From: Candidatus Persebacteraceae bacterium Df01
Lineage (GTDB): Bacteria; Pseudomonadota; Gammaproteobacteria; Tethybacterales; Persebacteraceae
DNA: 52,627 nucleotides
Direction: 5' to 3'
NCBI GenBank assembly: GCA_030386295.1
Contig: JANQAO010000005.1
Coordinates: forward strand, 1-52,627
Of this stretch, positions 1 through 8,713 are shown in pieces. The position numbers and the translations under genes were made by a program. The notes beneath the pieces were generated by a model. It ran no database searches. It was not told the origin of the DNA and was given only the letters and a program-made list of their open reading frames with translations. Each line of letters starts with the position of its first letter. Within the stretch, counting starts at the first letter, position 1.

Positions 1-3000
1 TCACATCGTCAAACGGGATCGGTAGGCTTTGCGTCAATCAGCGGTGGAGAATTAGGATCAAACCAACTGACAGTAGATAGTCCTCTGTTTACGGTAGCTG
101 CAGATGGAGAGATATTGCTGACGATTGCGGTAGCAGGACCAGCGACACTAACGGGAACGATAGAAGTATTCTTACCTTCAGATGTTTTGGGAGATGACAG
201 TGCGTCTTATGAATTTTTGGTAACGGTATTGGATAACGTTGACATTGGTGGAAATTCAGCTGAGTTGACGGTTGGTAACAGTTATGAAGGAGAGTTGACG
301 GTATTGACTGCATCAGGTGGTGCAGGAAATTATTCGGTGTTGCTATCTGATGAAACGAATTTTGCCGGAACGGTAGTCGGTGAAGATGTATTACTAACGA
401 TATTGAGTGTAGGAACATCATCGCCGAGTACGTTAGCGTTGACGATTGAGGTTTTAGACGGAGCGATACCGCCAGTGACGGCGACATCAGAGATAACCAT
501 TTATGTATTGCCAACAGTAAGTTTTTCTCAACCAATTAATTTAGTGCAATTGCGACACCAATACACGGGTGCAGTACTGACGTTGACAGCGACGGGAGGA
601 AACGAAATATATCAACACACTGTGTTGAATTCATTATTTACTGCCGGGACTGTGCAGATGAGTTTAGTGACTATATCCTTAACGGGAACTGTATCTGGAC
701 CAACGACGCTGATAGTGACGGTACAAACGGAAGATACATTTTCGTTTCCGGTAACTGCGGTAGCGGCGGTGACGATAGAAATATTCTCGCAATTGACGCA
801 CACAGTGGCTACGGTACCGGTGGTGGAGAACGAGGTCTCAGTGGTAGTGACACTTTCGGCCATTGGTGGCAGTGGTAATTATGAACACGAGGTAGTGTCA
901 ACAACGCTCTTTACGGTGATAGATGCTCAAAGTCAATTGGCGAAGGTATCATTAACAGTAGGACAATCGCCACAGACACTGACGGTGACAGTGCAAACTA
1001 AAGATACGCAGACTGATGTGACGGTAACAAGTGAAGTATTTATTACCGTGTTGGGACGACCAGACCTGCCAGCACACACTCTGACGGCGACAATATTGGG
1101 TGATGTGAATGTGATAGCAGCGTCATTGTCACCGATTGGCGGTAGCGGTAACTACAGCGTGTCGGGTGTACATTCACAATTCACAATAAACGCAACTACC
1201 GGCGTGGTAGAAGTAACGGTCGCACAATCGTTGGTGCTTACGCACGATATTGTGCTTACGTTGGCGGATCTGGCTTATTCGAGTGATGCTTTAAAAAGGA
1301 CAATCACTTTGAAATTGGAGGTGCCGGACAGAGATCGGATGTTAATCATTGGCGGCGATATAGACGGCATAAGAGATAACGTGCGTTGGTCAACGAATGG
1401 CAGCGTGTGGTTGTCGTCTAATGTGCTGACTGATAATAAAGCGCGCCCGGCGGCACTTAGCAGTGGCGGGACAGTATTCGTTATTGGCGGCTGGACAAAC
1501 ACTAGGAACTCGGGGTGGCTAGATTATTTTTCAGGCGACAACGACTGGATCCAGCAGGCGACACAATACGATGAAACTGACCCGGTAACGCGGCACGGTC
1601 ACGAGGGGTGGGTGTTAAATGGGACGATGTACATTGCGGGTGGAGAGGACTCGTCGGATGCAAACGTGGCCTTTTCCACAGACGGTCTGACGTGGACAAT
1701 ACTGACGGCTGCGGCAGATGGAGTGTCGGGTTCATCGTCGGCAGTGTCATTAAGTTTCTTGGAGCGTGAGAACTATGGCGCGGCGACGCACAATGGAACG
1801 ATGTTCCTTTTTGGTGGCAATGCTAGTACTGGCTCAGCGGCGGTGTATGAGGATATGTGGGCATCAACAAACGGTGCGGTGTGGAGGCAGATAGCAACAA
1901 GCATCCCCGCTGGGACAGGGGCGAATTCTCAATTGGTATCTCACAATGGTTTGTTATATCTGATTGGCGGCAGTAGCAGTGATATCGACGAGGCTAACGA
2001 CATGGTGTGGAGTTCATCTGACGGAGTGAGCTGGACAGAGAGTCCGGCAATGGTTGATAGCTTGTATGCTCACAGTGCGCTGTCATTCAATGGAACACTG
2101 TATGCGATGGGGCGTGACAGCAATACAGTGGCAAGAGTGAACGCCATGGCAGCAGATGGCAGTTGGATTAGGGTAACGGCAGTGGCGGGATACGAATTGT
2201 CGGATGTTGCTTTTGGCAATGAAGCGGTGTATTTACTAAATGAGCAAGAAGCAACACTGACTTCTCCGTCAGCGGTTACGGTGGCGAATAGCCTGTTTAT
2301 CGTGCCGCTAAGTGGTGAGGTAGTGTTGACGCTATCAGTGAGTGGTGGCCGTGGTGGCCCGTATGTGCAGACGGGTGCAACTGTGCAGAGTTTGATTGGT
2401 AGCGAGGGAGTACTGACAATAGCAGTGACACCGTCTGCGCTTACGCAAACACTAATGCTGACGATAGCGGATGCAAACCATGCAAATACAGAGACGACAG
2501 TGGAGGTTAACTTATTGCCTCTAGTGTCACTGATAAGCGATAACGGCATTATGATTTCACTTGAAGGACTAAATAATGTTGCCATATTGACGCTAACGCT
2601 CGGCGGCGGCGGCGGCGGTCCTTATAGTGTGTCGGGCGAACATCCGCAATTCGACATTGGCAGCGACGGAGTTATTTCTGTAGTAATGATGCAAACAGGG
2701 AGTGAGACTCACAGTATTGTGTTGACACTTGTGGATAATAATTTTGTCACGTCGCCGGCTACGGTGACTTTGATTTTGAATCCGCAACAACTGGCAGTTC
2801 TCAATGCAAATGATTTGTTAGTAGCAGTGGAGGCAAATATATTAGGTGAGACGGAAGGTCTTTTTGTAACGGTGTCAGTAATTGGCGGCAGTGGTGATTA
2901 TGCAATCTCCGAAGATAGTTCGCTTTTTGGTGTTGACAATAACGGTGTGATGTCATTGACGGCGTTGGTAACAATAACGGGAACGCATACGGCAGTGCTA

Positions 3001-5187
3001 ACTGTACAAGATACGAAAATTCCTGGCGATATTATCGTTTCGGTATTTTTTGAGATACCGGATGAGGTGCGGATGATTTTGGTGGGATCTGATATATCTG
3101 AAAGCCAAAGAGATGTACGCTGGTCTACCAATGGTAGCATTTGGATAAAGCAGGATGAAGCGTTAGATACCGGTGAGTCAGCTGCCCGAGACGGCGCTGG
3201 TTTTGTTCTTAACGACACGTTGTTTATTGCGTCGTATTTGGATGATGTGGGTAAATACCAATATTCTTCTGACAGCGGTGTTTCATGGACGAGCGGCTCA
3301 CTTCCTGGTGCTCTGGATACAAGCTCTGGATTTGAGGCCGAGGTTATTAATAATGTGGCATACCTGTTTGGTTCTACTTCTAATGACAGTGGAGTATATC
3401 GTTCTACCAACGGCACCGATTGGACAAAATTGACTGTAAGTGGCATTACCGATGCAGCATTTGATCGCCAATATCATGCGGTCGCCGTACACAACGGCAG
3501 TATTTATATGATTGGGGGAGTAGACAGTGGCAATCGTAATGTATGGCGTTCTAGTGATGGGATCAACTGGGTTCAAGTAGCGACTTCGTTGCCATCTGGT
3601 ACGGGGATAAACATGGATGTGGTGTCATACGCCGATAGTTTGTATTTGATAGGGGGTGATGACAGTGACCATGAAAATGAAACGTCACAGGTGTGGGTTT
3701 CAAATGATGGAGCGTCTTGGTCTTCATATTCGGCACTACCCTCTGATATAACATCGCCGCATGGTTATGTACGCGGCGGTAGTTTGTATGTAGTGGGTAC
3801 TGATGGGAGTACAAACAGCGGCCATGTATTTGTACTAGAGGCTAATGATGAGTGGAGAGAATTAACAATATCTTCGGTACCATCAGGCACAGATGATTTG
3901 GGCGATTTGGGTGATTTGGGTATACCAATAATATACGATCCTTACGTTACCAAATCGGGACCGTTGTTTTCGTCAACGCCGCCAGTGAATTTGGAAAGCT
4001 CCAATATTGTTACTGCACACATTTTGGGTGAAGAAGATGGTGCTGCGTTTACACTGGAGTTGAGCGGCGGCAGCACCCGTGGAAATTATCGAGTTTTGGG
4101 TTCACACTCGCAATTTGCTATGAGTGGCGTTGTGATTTCGGTTACGGCGTTACAAACCATTACGACAACGCACACGTTAGTGCTGACGTTGCAAGATGCG
4201 GGGCATCCGGATACTGTTTTGGATAGTATTGTCACGGTGACAGTAGATGTGCCCGACAGGGCGCGAATGTTATTGCATGGCGGCGCGAAGAGCTCAGGTC
4301 GTAATCGTTGGTCAGCCAATGGCAAGGTTTGGGTGGAACGACATCTTGCTTTTTCGGGTATGCGGGCAGGAGTTGGCTTTCATCATGAGGGAAGCGTGAT
4401 TCTTGTGGGCGGTTTGGTCGAAGGTTCAAGTGATGCTTATATCAACAGCATTGCTCGTTCTCCAGATTCCTTCGGCACGAACTGGATACAAACTCCCGAT
4501 ACTGCTGTGGCATCTCGCGCAGGTATGAAAGGCGCGATACTTAACGGAACACTATATTTTTCTGGTGGTGAATTGAACAGTGATAACAATAATATAAAAT
4601 CTTCGACTGACGGAGTTAATTGGACGACTCTGACAGTAGAGGCTTATGAGCAAGGTGCAACAACCCCCACAACGGGAATAAATCAAGACTTCCTTGAACG
4701 GGGCTACCATGCCATGGTGGAACACAACAACACTTTATTCATTATTGGCGGGGATCAGAACCAAGATGTGTGGTCATCCACTAACGGCACTGTGTGGAAT
4801 CAAGTTACGACAGCGCTACCGGCAGAAACGGGTTACTACCCGGCTGTGGCATCGCACAACGGCTTTTTGTATATGATGGCAGGGGATCCAAGTAGTAATA
4901 GCGGTGCTAGTAATAAGGCATGGCGCTCAGATGACGGAGCGGAATGGGAAGAGCTGGGTGATTTAGGTACTGATGGGGTGAGATGGGCGTCGGCATTTTC
5001 ACTTGCTGGCTCATTGTACGTGGTTGCGGCGATTAGTGAGAGCAGCCGCGGGATTGTTTTTGTTTTGAATGAAGATGGCACTACGTGGAGAGAACTAACT
5101 TCAACAGCGTTTAATTTAGAAACTGGCGTTGCTACTTTTAACAAAATAGGACTTGATATGATACCGGTGTTGTATGATCCCTACTAG
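1..5187 (+). CDS. Giant mosaic surface/secreted protein with cadherin-like and kelch repeats (5' end outside window)
   Basis: The reading frame is open from the first base, so the start and any signal peptide lie upstream; about 1,728 residues are visible. Two kinds of unit alternate. Beta-sandwich units of about 85-90 residues carry a GGSGNY-like turn, then a LFTV-like strand and a TLTVxVxD strand, and look cadherin/Ig-like. Five lie before the first kelch block, three before the second and one before the third. Three kelch-type beta-propeller blocks begin at a PDRxRM or PDEVRM motif (near 1321, 3058 and 4249) and repeat LYxxGG and VWxSxDGxxW motifs. No catalytic residues are evident. Such architecture is typical of adhesins or extracellular binding proteins; that role is inferred. 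The TAG at 5185-5187 follows a DPY motif that in module 2 continues into a linker, so this stop may be a secondary truncation. Confidence 0.85.
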   Translation, partial: SHRQTGSVGFASISGGELGSNQLTVDSPLFTVAADGEILLTIAVAGPATLTGTIEVFLPSDVLGDDSASYEFLVTVLDNVDIGGNSAELTVGNSYEGELTVLTASGGAGNYSVLLSDETNFAGTVVGEDVLLTILSVGTSSPSTLALTIEVLDGAIPPVTATSEITIYVLPTVSFSQPINLVQLRHQYTGAVLTLTATGGNEIYQHTVLNSLFTAGTVQMSLVTISLTGTVSGPTTLIVTVQTEDTFSFPVTAVAAVTIEIFSQLTHTVATVPVVENEVSVVVTLSAIGGSGNYEHEVVSTTLFTVIDAQSQLAKVSLTVGQSPQTLTVTVQTKDTQTDVTVTSEVFITVLGRPDLPAHTLTATILGDVNVIAASLSPIGGSGNYSVSGVHSQFTINATTGVVEVTVAQSLVLTHDIVLTLADLAYSSDALKRTITLKLEVPDRDRMLIIGGDIDGIRDNVRWSTNGSVWLSSNVLTDNKARPAALSSGGTVFVIGGWTNTRNSGWLDYFSGDNDWIQQATQYDETDPVTRHGHEGWVLNGTMYIAGGEDSSDANVAFSTDGLTWTILTAAADGVSGSSSAVSLSFLERENYGAATHNGTMFLFGGNASTGSAAVYEDMWASTNGAVWRQIATSIPAGTGANSQLVSHNGLLYLIGGSSSDIDEANDMVWSSSDGVSWTESPAMVDSLYAHSALSFNGTLYAMGRDSNTVARVNAMAADGSWIRVTAVAGYELSDVAFGNEAVYLLNEQEATLTSPSAVTVANSLFIVPLSGEVVLTLSVSGGRGGPYVQTGATVQSLIGSEGVLTIAVTPSALTQTLMLTIADANHANTETTVEVNLLPLVSLISDNGIMISLEGLNNVAILTLTLGGGGGGPYSVSGEHPQFDIGSDGVISVVMMQTGSETHSIVLTLVDNNFVTSPATVTLILNPQQLAVLNANDLLVAVEANILGETEGLFVTVSVIGGSGDYAISEDSSLFGVDNNGVMSLTALVTITGTHTAVLTVQDTKIPGDIIVSVFFEIPDEVRMILVGSDISESQRDVRWSTNGSIWIKQDEALDTGESAARDGAGFVLNDTLFIASYLDDVGKYQYSSDSGVSWTSGSLPGALDTSSGFEAEVINNVAYLFGSTSNDSGVYRSTNGTDWTKLTVSGITDAAFDRQYHAVAVHNGSIYMIGGVDSGNRNVWRSSDGINWVQVATSLPSGTGINMDVVSYADSLYLIGGDDSDHENETSQVWVSNDGASWSSYSALPSDITSPHGYVRGGSLYVVGTDGSTNSGHVFVLEANDEWRELTISSVPSGTDDLGDLGDLGIPIIYDPYVTKSGPLFSSTPPVNLESSNIVTAHILGEEDGAAFTLELSGGSTRGNYRVLGSHSQFAMSGVVISVTALQTITTTHTLVLTLQDAGHPDTVLDSIVTVTVDVPDRARMLLHGGAKSSGRNRWSANGKVWVERHLAFSGMRAGVGFHHEGSVILVGGLVEGSSDAYINSIARSPDSFGTNWIQTPDTAVASRAGMKGAILNGTLYFSGGELNSDNNNIKSSTDGVNWTTLTVEAYEQGATTPTTGINQDFLERGYHAMVEHNNTLFIIGGDQNQDVWSSTNGTVWNQVTTALPAETGYYPAVASHNGFLYMMAGDPSSNSGASNKAWRSDDGAEWEELGDLGTDGVRWASAFSLAGSLYVVAAISESSRGIVFVLNEDGTTWRELTSTAFNLETGVATFNKIGLDMIPVLYDPY
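2601..2618 (+). repeat. CGG trinucleotide tract (six units)
   Basis: Six consecutive CGG triplets inside the surface gene encode a glycine run in the turn of a cadherin-like unit, where related units have GGSGNY. Unit length is three, so copy-number changes would keep the frame. Confidence 0.9.
3895..3921 (+). repeat. Three tandem 9-base units in surface gene
   Basis: Three copies of GATTTGGGY encode (Asp-Leu-Gly)x3 at the end of the second kelch block. The equivalent position in the third block has a single LGDLG, so the copy number differs between modules. The frame is preserved. Confidence 0.85.
4111..4556 (+). repeat. Long direct repeat, copy A (module 3)
   Basis: This stretch of the third cadherin-kelch module is highly similar at DNA level to 5352-5800, offset by about 1,244 bases. 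It includes long identical runs, for example around the PDRARM codons and around the ASRAGM codons. Similarity at DNA level, not only protein level, points to a recent duplication or ongoing gene conversion. Confidence 0.85.
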
Positions 5188-6460
5188 CCGGGAGCTCCTT
5201 TGGCTGTGGGTACACTATCAATGGTGAAGCTGGATAATATGCTTCTTCAACGATAAGGGAATCTATTTTGGGCAACAGAGACGGTGCCGTGCTGACACTG
5301 ACTCTGAAAGGTGGTAGCAACGATTCATATTTAGTGCGTGGCTCACACCCGCAATTTGCTGTTGGTAGTGGCGGTGTGATTTCGGTTACGGCGTTACAAA
5401 CCATTCCGACAACACACACATTGGTGCTGACTTTGGATGATGGGCGTTATCCGAATTCCGGTTCGTACAATGTTGTTACGGTGATGATAGATGTGCCCGA
5501 CAGGGCGCGAATGTTATTGCTTGGCGGCGCGAGTAGCCCAGGACGTAATCGTTGGTCAACCAATGGCACGATTTGGGTGGAACAAGATAATGCTTTTTCG
5601 AGTTTTCGGGCAGGAGCTAGCTTTTATCATGAGGGAAGCGTGGTTGTTGTGGGCGGTTTGTCCGGCAATTCAGGTAATGATTATATCGACAGAATTACTC
5701 GTTCTTCAGATGCCTTAGGCACGAACTGGATACAAACTTCCGATACTGCTGTGGCATCTCGCGCAGGTATGGAAGGCGCGGTACTTAACGGAACACTATA
5801 ATTATGCGTCCAGCGGACGGAATTAATCGGCAAGCGCAGGGCCACTGGCGTGACGGAAACAGCAATGAGTCATGAGTTTTTGCGCCGAGGGAATTTTGGT
5901 GCGGTATTTCTTAACGGCACGATGTACATTATGGGCGGGATAAAGTACGCAAGCAATGGAGCTTTCTCCGGTGCTGCGGATAATGATTTTGATATGGTAA
6001 TCGGTGCTTTGGTAGATGACTTGTGGTGGTCAACTGATGGTAGAACTTGGACACAGGTAGACCAAAGTGAATTGATTGCTGAGCAACCTGACGATTTCGG
6101 TCGTGAAAATGGCTTTCGTTTGGGTCCCCCAAGACTTGTAGCAGCCCATGGGGCGGATTGTATTTTATTCAAGGTGTGCAAGGTGGAACGGATATCGTAT
6201 GGCGTTCAGCGGGCGGGGGAGCAAGCTGGGTAAGTGTGGCCGCTCACATGCCATACATTATTAACCCGCCGATGAATGTCCTATCATTTGGCGGCAATCT
6301 GTATATTATGGGAGGAGATGGTTTCGGTTCGACAGATTTTATAGATATTACACAAACAGGTGACAGTTGGAGTAGTTAAATTTATGTAAATACGCAATCG
6401 CTTTCTGATTTGCTGGACAGGCAGCGCAGCAGCGAAATTGTGTTTGATATAGACCCTTAA
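5188..6460 (+). pseudogene. Decayed fourth cadherin-kelch module of the surface gene
   Basis: Downstream of the TAG, coding similarity to the preceding modules continues but is broken. A linker and cadherin-like unit resume in another frame (from about 5190, with a TAA at 5235), then a kelch block with PDRARM near 5494. Further damage is a TAA at 5799-5801, apparent frame jumping and loss of about 15 codons near 5800-5870, a frameshift near 6150-6160, and a TAA at 6377-6379 before a last in-frame tail ending VFDIDP at 6458-6460. That tail resembles the IPVLYDPY end of module 3 and may be the original C-terminus. The three longest open pieces are 5268-5801, 5850-6233 and 6158-6379. I read the whole as one decayed module, not three genes. 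An alternative is a silent cassette that recombines with the intact gene. Confidence 0.8.
5352..5800 (+). repeat. Long direct repeat, copy B (decayed module 4)
   Basis: Partner of the repeat at 4111-4556. The similarity stops abruptly at the TATA following the GGAACAC shared by both copies, exactly where the reading frame meets a TAA. This suggests a deletion breakpoint at that position. Confidence 0.8.
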
Positions 6461-6604
6461 AAAAAGTTGGCCGTGATGTTTCTGTAAAATTTGATTTGAA
6501 TAGATTATGAGCAATTGGCATTGTGCTTGCTAAACCTTACTAAGACAAAATTTGCTAACTCAGCATTGAAGTATTTTTTCGTCACCAGATGGCAAGGCTA
6601 TTTT
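6461..6604. other. Intergenic gap between surface pseudogene and znuB
   Basis: This 144-base convergent spacer is AT-rich. I see no ORF, RNA gene or convincing hairpin terminator for either side. Confidence 0.6.
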
Positions 6605-7396
6605 TTATTGACTTCGTTGTGATAGAGGAAAGGTAACGGCGAACATTAGCGCCGCAGCACTCACAATAGAAGGACCCGCGGGAGTGTCAATGTGCAGCGA
6701 CATGGTTAAACCGCCAATAACTGCTAGCACTCCTACCGCCGCTGCTATCGCAGCCATGCTTGTTGGCGATTTTGCGAATTGTCGTGCCGTTGCCGCTGGA
6801 ATGATTAACAACGAAGTAATAAGTAAAGCGCCGACAATGCGAATGGAAATTGCCACTACTATCGTCATCAGCAGCATTAATAATAAATTAGCGTGTAGCG
6901 GGTTTATTCCTTCGGATGCAGCTAAATCTTCGTGAATAGCGGTCAGAGTAAGCATTTGCCAGTTGGCAATGAGCAATGTAAGAACGGCGATGCCGCCTGC
7001 ATACACCCACAACAGTTGGTTGTTGCTGACAACAAGAATGTCACCAAAAAGATAGCCGTATAAGCGTACAGGTGGACCGTCAAAAAAACTGAATGCCATG
7101 ATTCCTGCAGCCAGTGCTGAATGCGCTAGGACGCCAAGTAGCGTGTCGGCGGCTAGTGTGCGCTGTTGGCGCAACCACACCAGTAGCCCAGAAAAAATTG
7201 CGCATACTGCTACCACACCGATTGTGCTGCCCACACCGGTTATCAATCCCAGAGCTACACCGAGTAAGGCGCTGTGTGAGAGAGAGTCGCCAAAATATGC
7301 CATGCGACGCCAGACCACAAAGCAGCCGAGTACCCCAGCGATTACTGCTACTCCGATACCTGCGGCTAGTGCACGAAGAATGAAAGCTTCTGTCAT
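6605..7396 (-). CDS. znuB: Zinc ABC transporter, inner-membrane permease
   Basis: Forms the membrane channel of the high-affinity Zn(II) importer, energised by ZnuC and fed by the periplasmic binding protein ZnuA. The 263-residue product is a chain of hydrophobic helices of the ABC-3 family, of the usual length. It begins with a periplasm-facing helix followed by GCFVVWRRMAYFGDSLSHSA, the family hallmark in the second helix. Its ATG overlaps the znuC stop in an ATGA, which indicates translational coupling in the leftward zur-znuC-znuB unit. No Shine-Dalgarno sequence is visible. The family also transports Mn or Fe in some bacteria; the adjacent Zur regulator and His-rich ZnuA argue for zinc. 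Confidence 0.93.
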   Translation of the reverse strand: MTEAFILRALAAGIGVAVIAGVLGCFVVWRRMAYFGDSLSHSALLGVALGLITGVGSTIGVVAVCAIFSGLLVWLRQQRTLAADTLLGVLAHSALAAGIMAFSFFDGPPVRLYGYLFGDILVVSNNQLLWVYAGGIAVLTLLIANWQMLTLTAIHEDLAASEGINPLHANLLLMLLMTIVVAISIRIVGALLITSLLIIPAATARQFAKSPTSMAAIAAAVGVLAVIGGLTMSLHIDTPAGPSIVSAAALMFAVTFPLSQRSQ

Positions 7397-8133
7397 GTGG
7401 ACGGATGATTATCGTGGCGATGGTTGTGTGTGTGATGATAAACGGCCATCATGTGTGCCATGTCAGCGCCAAAGAGTGAGACAAATTCTGGGTCTTGAGT
7501 TATGGTTTGCGGCTCGCCGCTGCAGCAGACGTGATGATACAAACACAGTACTCGCCGAGTACAAGACATTACCAAATGTAAATCATGCGATACCATGAGA
7601 ATAGCAATATGCCAGTCGTGATAGATTTTTTCTAACAGTTTGTAAAAAGCCAACTGGCCGGCGACATCCAAGTTTTGTGCTGGTTCATCCAATATTAACA
7701 AGTCAGGTGTGTTGAGTAGAGCTCGCGTCATCAGTGCTCGCTGCAGTTCGCCGCTGGACAAAGATTGTAGCGGCTGATTCAAAATATGTTGAATGCCGGT
7801 TTCCATCGTTGTGCGCTCAATATCATCTGCTGTTGCGCGTTTGTGTAGAGTGATGAAATGCCGCGTGGTAATCGGCATAGCTCTGTCTACCATCAGCCGT
7901 TGTGGTACATAGCCGATTTTGAGCGGTTTTATTCGGTTAACGGTTCCTGAGTTAGGATTAGTGAGACCGGCCAAACATTTTAATAATGTGGATTTTCCGG
8001 CGCCGTTGGGTCCTATTATGGTGATGAAATCATGTCGATTAACGGTGACTGATACATGATTGAGAATATTAACGCCGCCGCGACTAAATGAAATATTATC
8101 AGCGCAAATAAGTGTATCGGGTGGTGGCAACAT
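7393..8133 (-). CDS. znuC: Zinc ABC transporter, ATP-binding subunit
   Basis: ATPase that drives ZnuB. The Walker A motif GPNGAGKST, the ABC signature LSSGELQRA and the Walker B LLILDEP are all present, and the C-terminal end is His-rich (YHHTHNHRHDNH), as in several zinc ABC proteins. I chose the ATG at 8131-8133, giving 246 residues; a TTG at 8158-8160 in the same frame would add nine residues and overlap zur. With the ATG choice the gene starts 8 bases after the zur stop. It sits between zur and znuB in a leftward operon that is probably Zur-repressed. Confidence 0.93.
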   Translation of the reverse strand: MLPPPDTLICADNISFSRGGVNILNHVSVTVNRHDFITIIGPNGAGKSTLLKCLAGLTNPNSGTVNRIKPLKIGYVPQRLMVDRAMPITTRHFITLHKRATADDIERTTMETGIQHILNQPLQSLSSGELQRALMTRALLNTPDLLILDEPAQNLDVAGQLAFYKLLEKIYHDWHIAILMVSHDLHLVMSCTRRVLCLYHHVCCSGEPQTITQDPEFVSLFGADMAHMMAVYHHTHNHRHDNHPST

Positions 8134-8141
8134 CAAAATTA

Positions 8142-8591
8142 TCAGGTACAACGGGCGCAAACGCCTTCAATTTCTATGGTGGTTTGGATTTGTGAAAAAT
8201 TGTTTTTGTCGGTGACGCGCCTGATTGCACGTGTGAGTGCGGAATCGCAGCATTCGGCATACTGTCCGCATTTAGTGCAGATAAGAAAGTGACAGCAGTG
8301 TGGTTTGGTTAATGGGTGTGAGCAACCGACATAGGTTTTTTGGCTGTTGAGTTTGTGAGCGAGTCCAGCAGTTTGCAAAAAATTCAGCGCCCTATAGACG
8401 GTTGGCGGTTTGGCATTGCCGCTGATTTTTTTTAGAATGTCATAAGCTTTTTGTGGGCGGTGGCTTTCCCACACAATTTTGAGCACTTGTCGCCGTAGAG
8501 CGGTGAATTGTAGCGCTTGACGATGGCATAGCGTTTCCGCTTCTTGTAACGCTCGATTGATGCATTGTTTGTGATTATGACGAGGATTCAT
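8142..8591 (-). CDS. zur: Fur-family zinc uptake regulator Zur
   Basis: Zinc-sensing repressor. The 149-residue product has an N-terminal winged helix (TALRRQVLKIVWES, then PPTVYRALNFL, the Fur-family recognition region) and a C-terminal dimerisation/metal domain with HCCHFLICTKCG and a terminal CARC, the two CxxC pairs that hold the structural zinc. The start is the ATG giving MNPRHNHKQ; the frame is open further upstream but that extension is hydrophobic and unlike the family. The gene heads the leftward zur-znuC-znuB unit and is divergent to znuA, the arrangement known from Pseudomonas. A Zur-box-like palindrome lies 25 bases upstream, so autoregulation is likely. Confidence 0.93.
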   Translation of the reverse strand: MNPRHNHKQCINRALQEAETLCHRQALQFTALRRQVLKIVWESHRPQKAYDILKKISGNAKPPTVYRALNFLQTAGLAHKLNSQKTYVGCSHPLTKPHCCHFLICTKCGQYAECCDSALTRAIRRVTDKNNFSQIQTTIEIEGVCARCT

Positions 8592-8615
8592 TAAGGACGT
8601 AATTAAATTCACAAT

Positions 8616-8630
8616 AGTTACATTATAACA
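8616..8630 (-). promoter_or_regulatory. Candidate Zur box overlapping the zur -10 element
   Basis: AGTTACATTATAACA matches the gammaproteobacterial Zur core TGTTATANTATAACA at 12 of 14 defined positions. Read on the minus strand, it contains TATAAT (8622-8627), a good -10 hexamer for zur-znuCB. Zn-loaded Zur bound here would block RNA polymerase. The match is by eye; the consensus is established knowledge. Confidence 0.7.
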
Positions 8631-8681
8631 TATTAATAATAACCAGTTATAGATGATGGCGCTTTTGTTTTTGAGTATAAT

Positions 8682-8696
8682 TGATACTTTATAACA
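8682..8696 (+). promoter_or_regulatory. Candidate Zur box in the znuA promoter
   Basis: TGATACTTTATAACA matches the Zur core at 11 of 14 defined positions. It follows directly after a TATAAT at 8676-8681, so it would cover the znuA transcription start. It lies 17 bases before the znuA ATG. No good -35 hexamer is visible. Confidence 0.6.
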
Positions 8697-8713
8697 TAAC
8701 ATAAACAATAAAT

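Noticed and set aside
2601-2618. CGG tract as a phase-variation switch
   Set aside because: Unit length of three cannot change the frame, so on/off switching is not expected.
5850-6379. Two separate small genes at 5850-6233 and 6158-6379
   Set aside because: Both are pieces of one kelch block. Their sequences join when a one-base shift near 6155 is allowed.
8592-8708. N-terminal extension of zur to 8708
   Set aside because: The added 39 residues are hydrophobic, unlike Fur-family proteins, and would be encoded across both Zur-box candidates.
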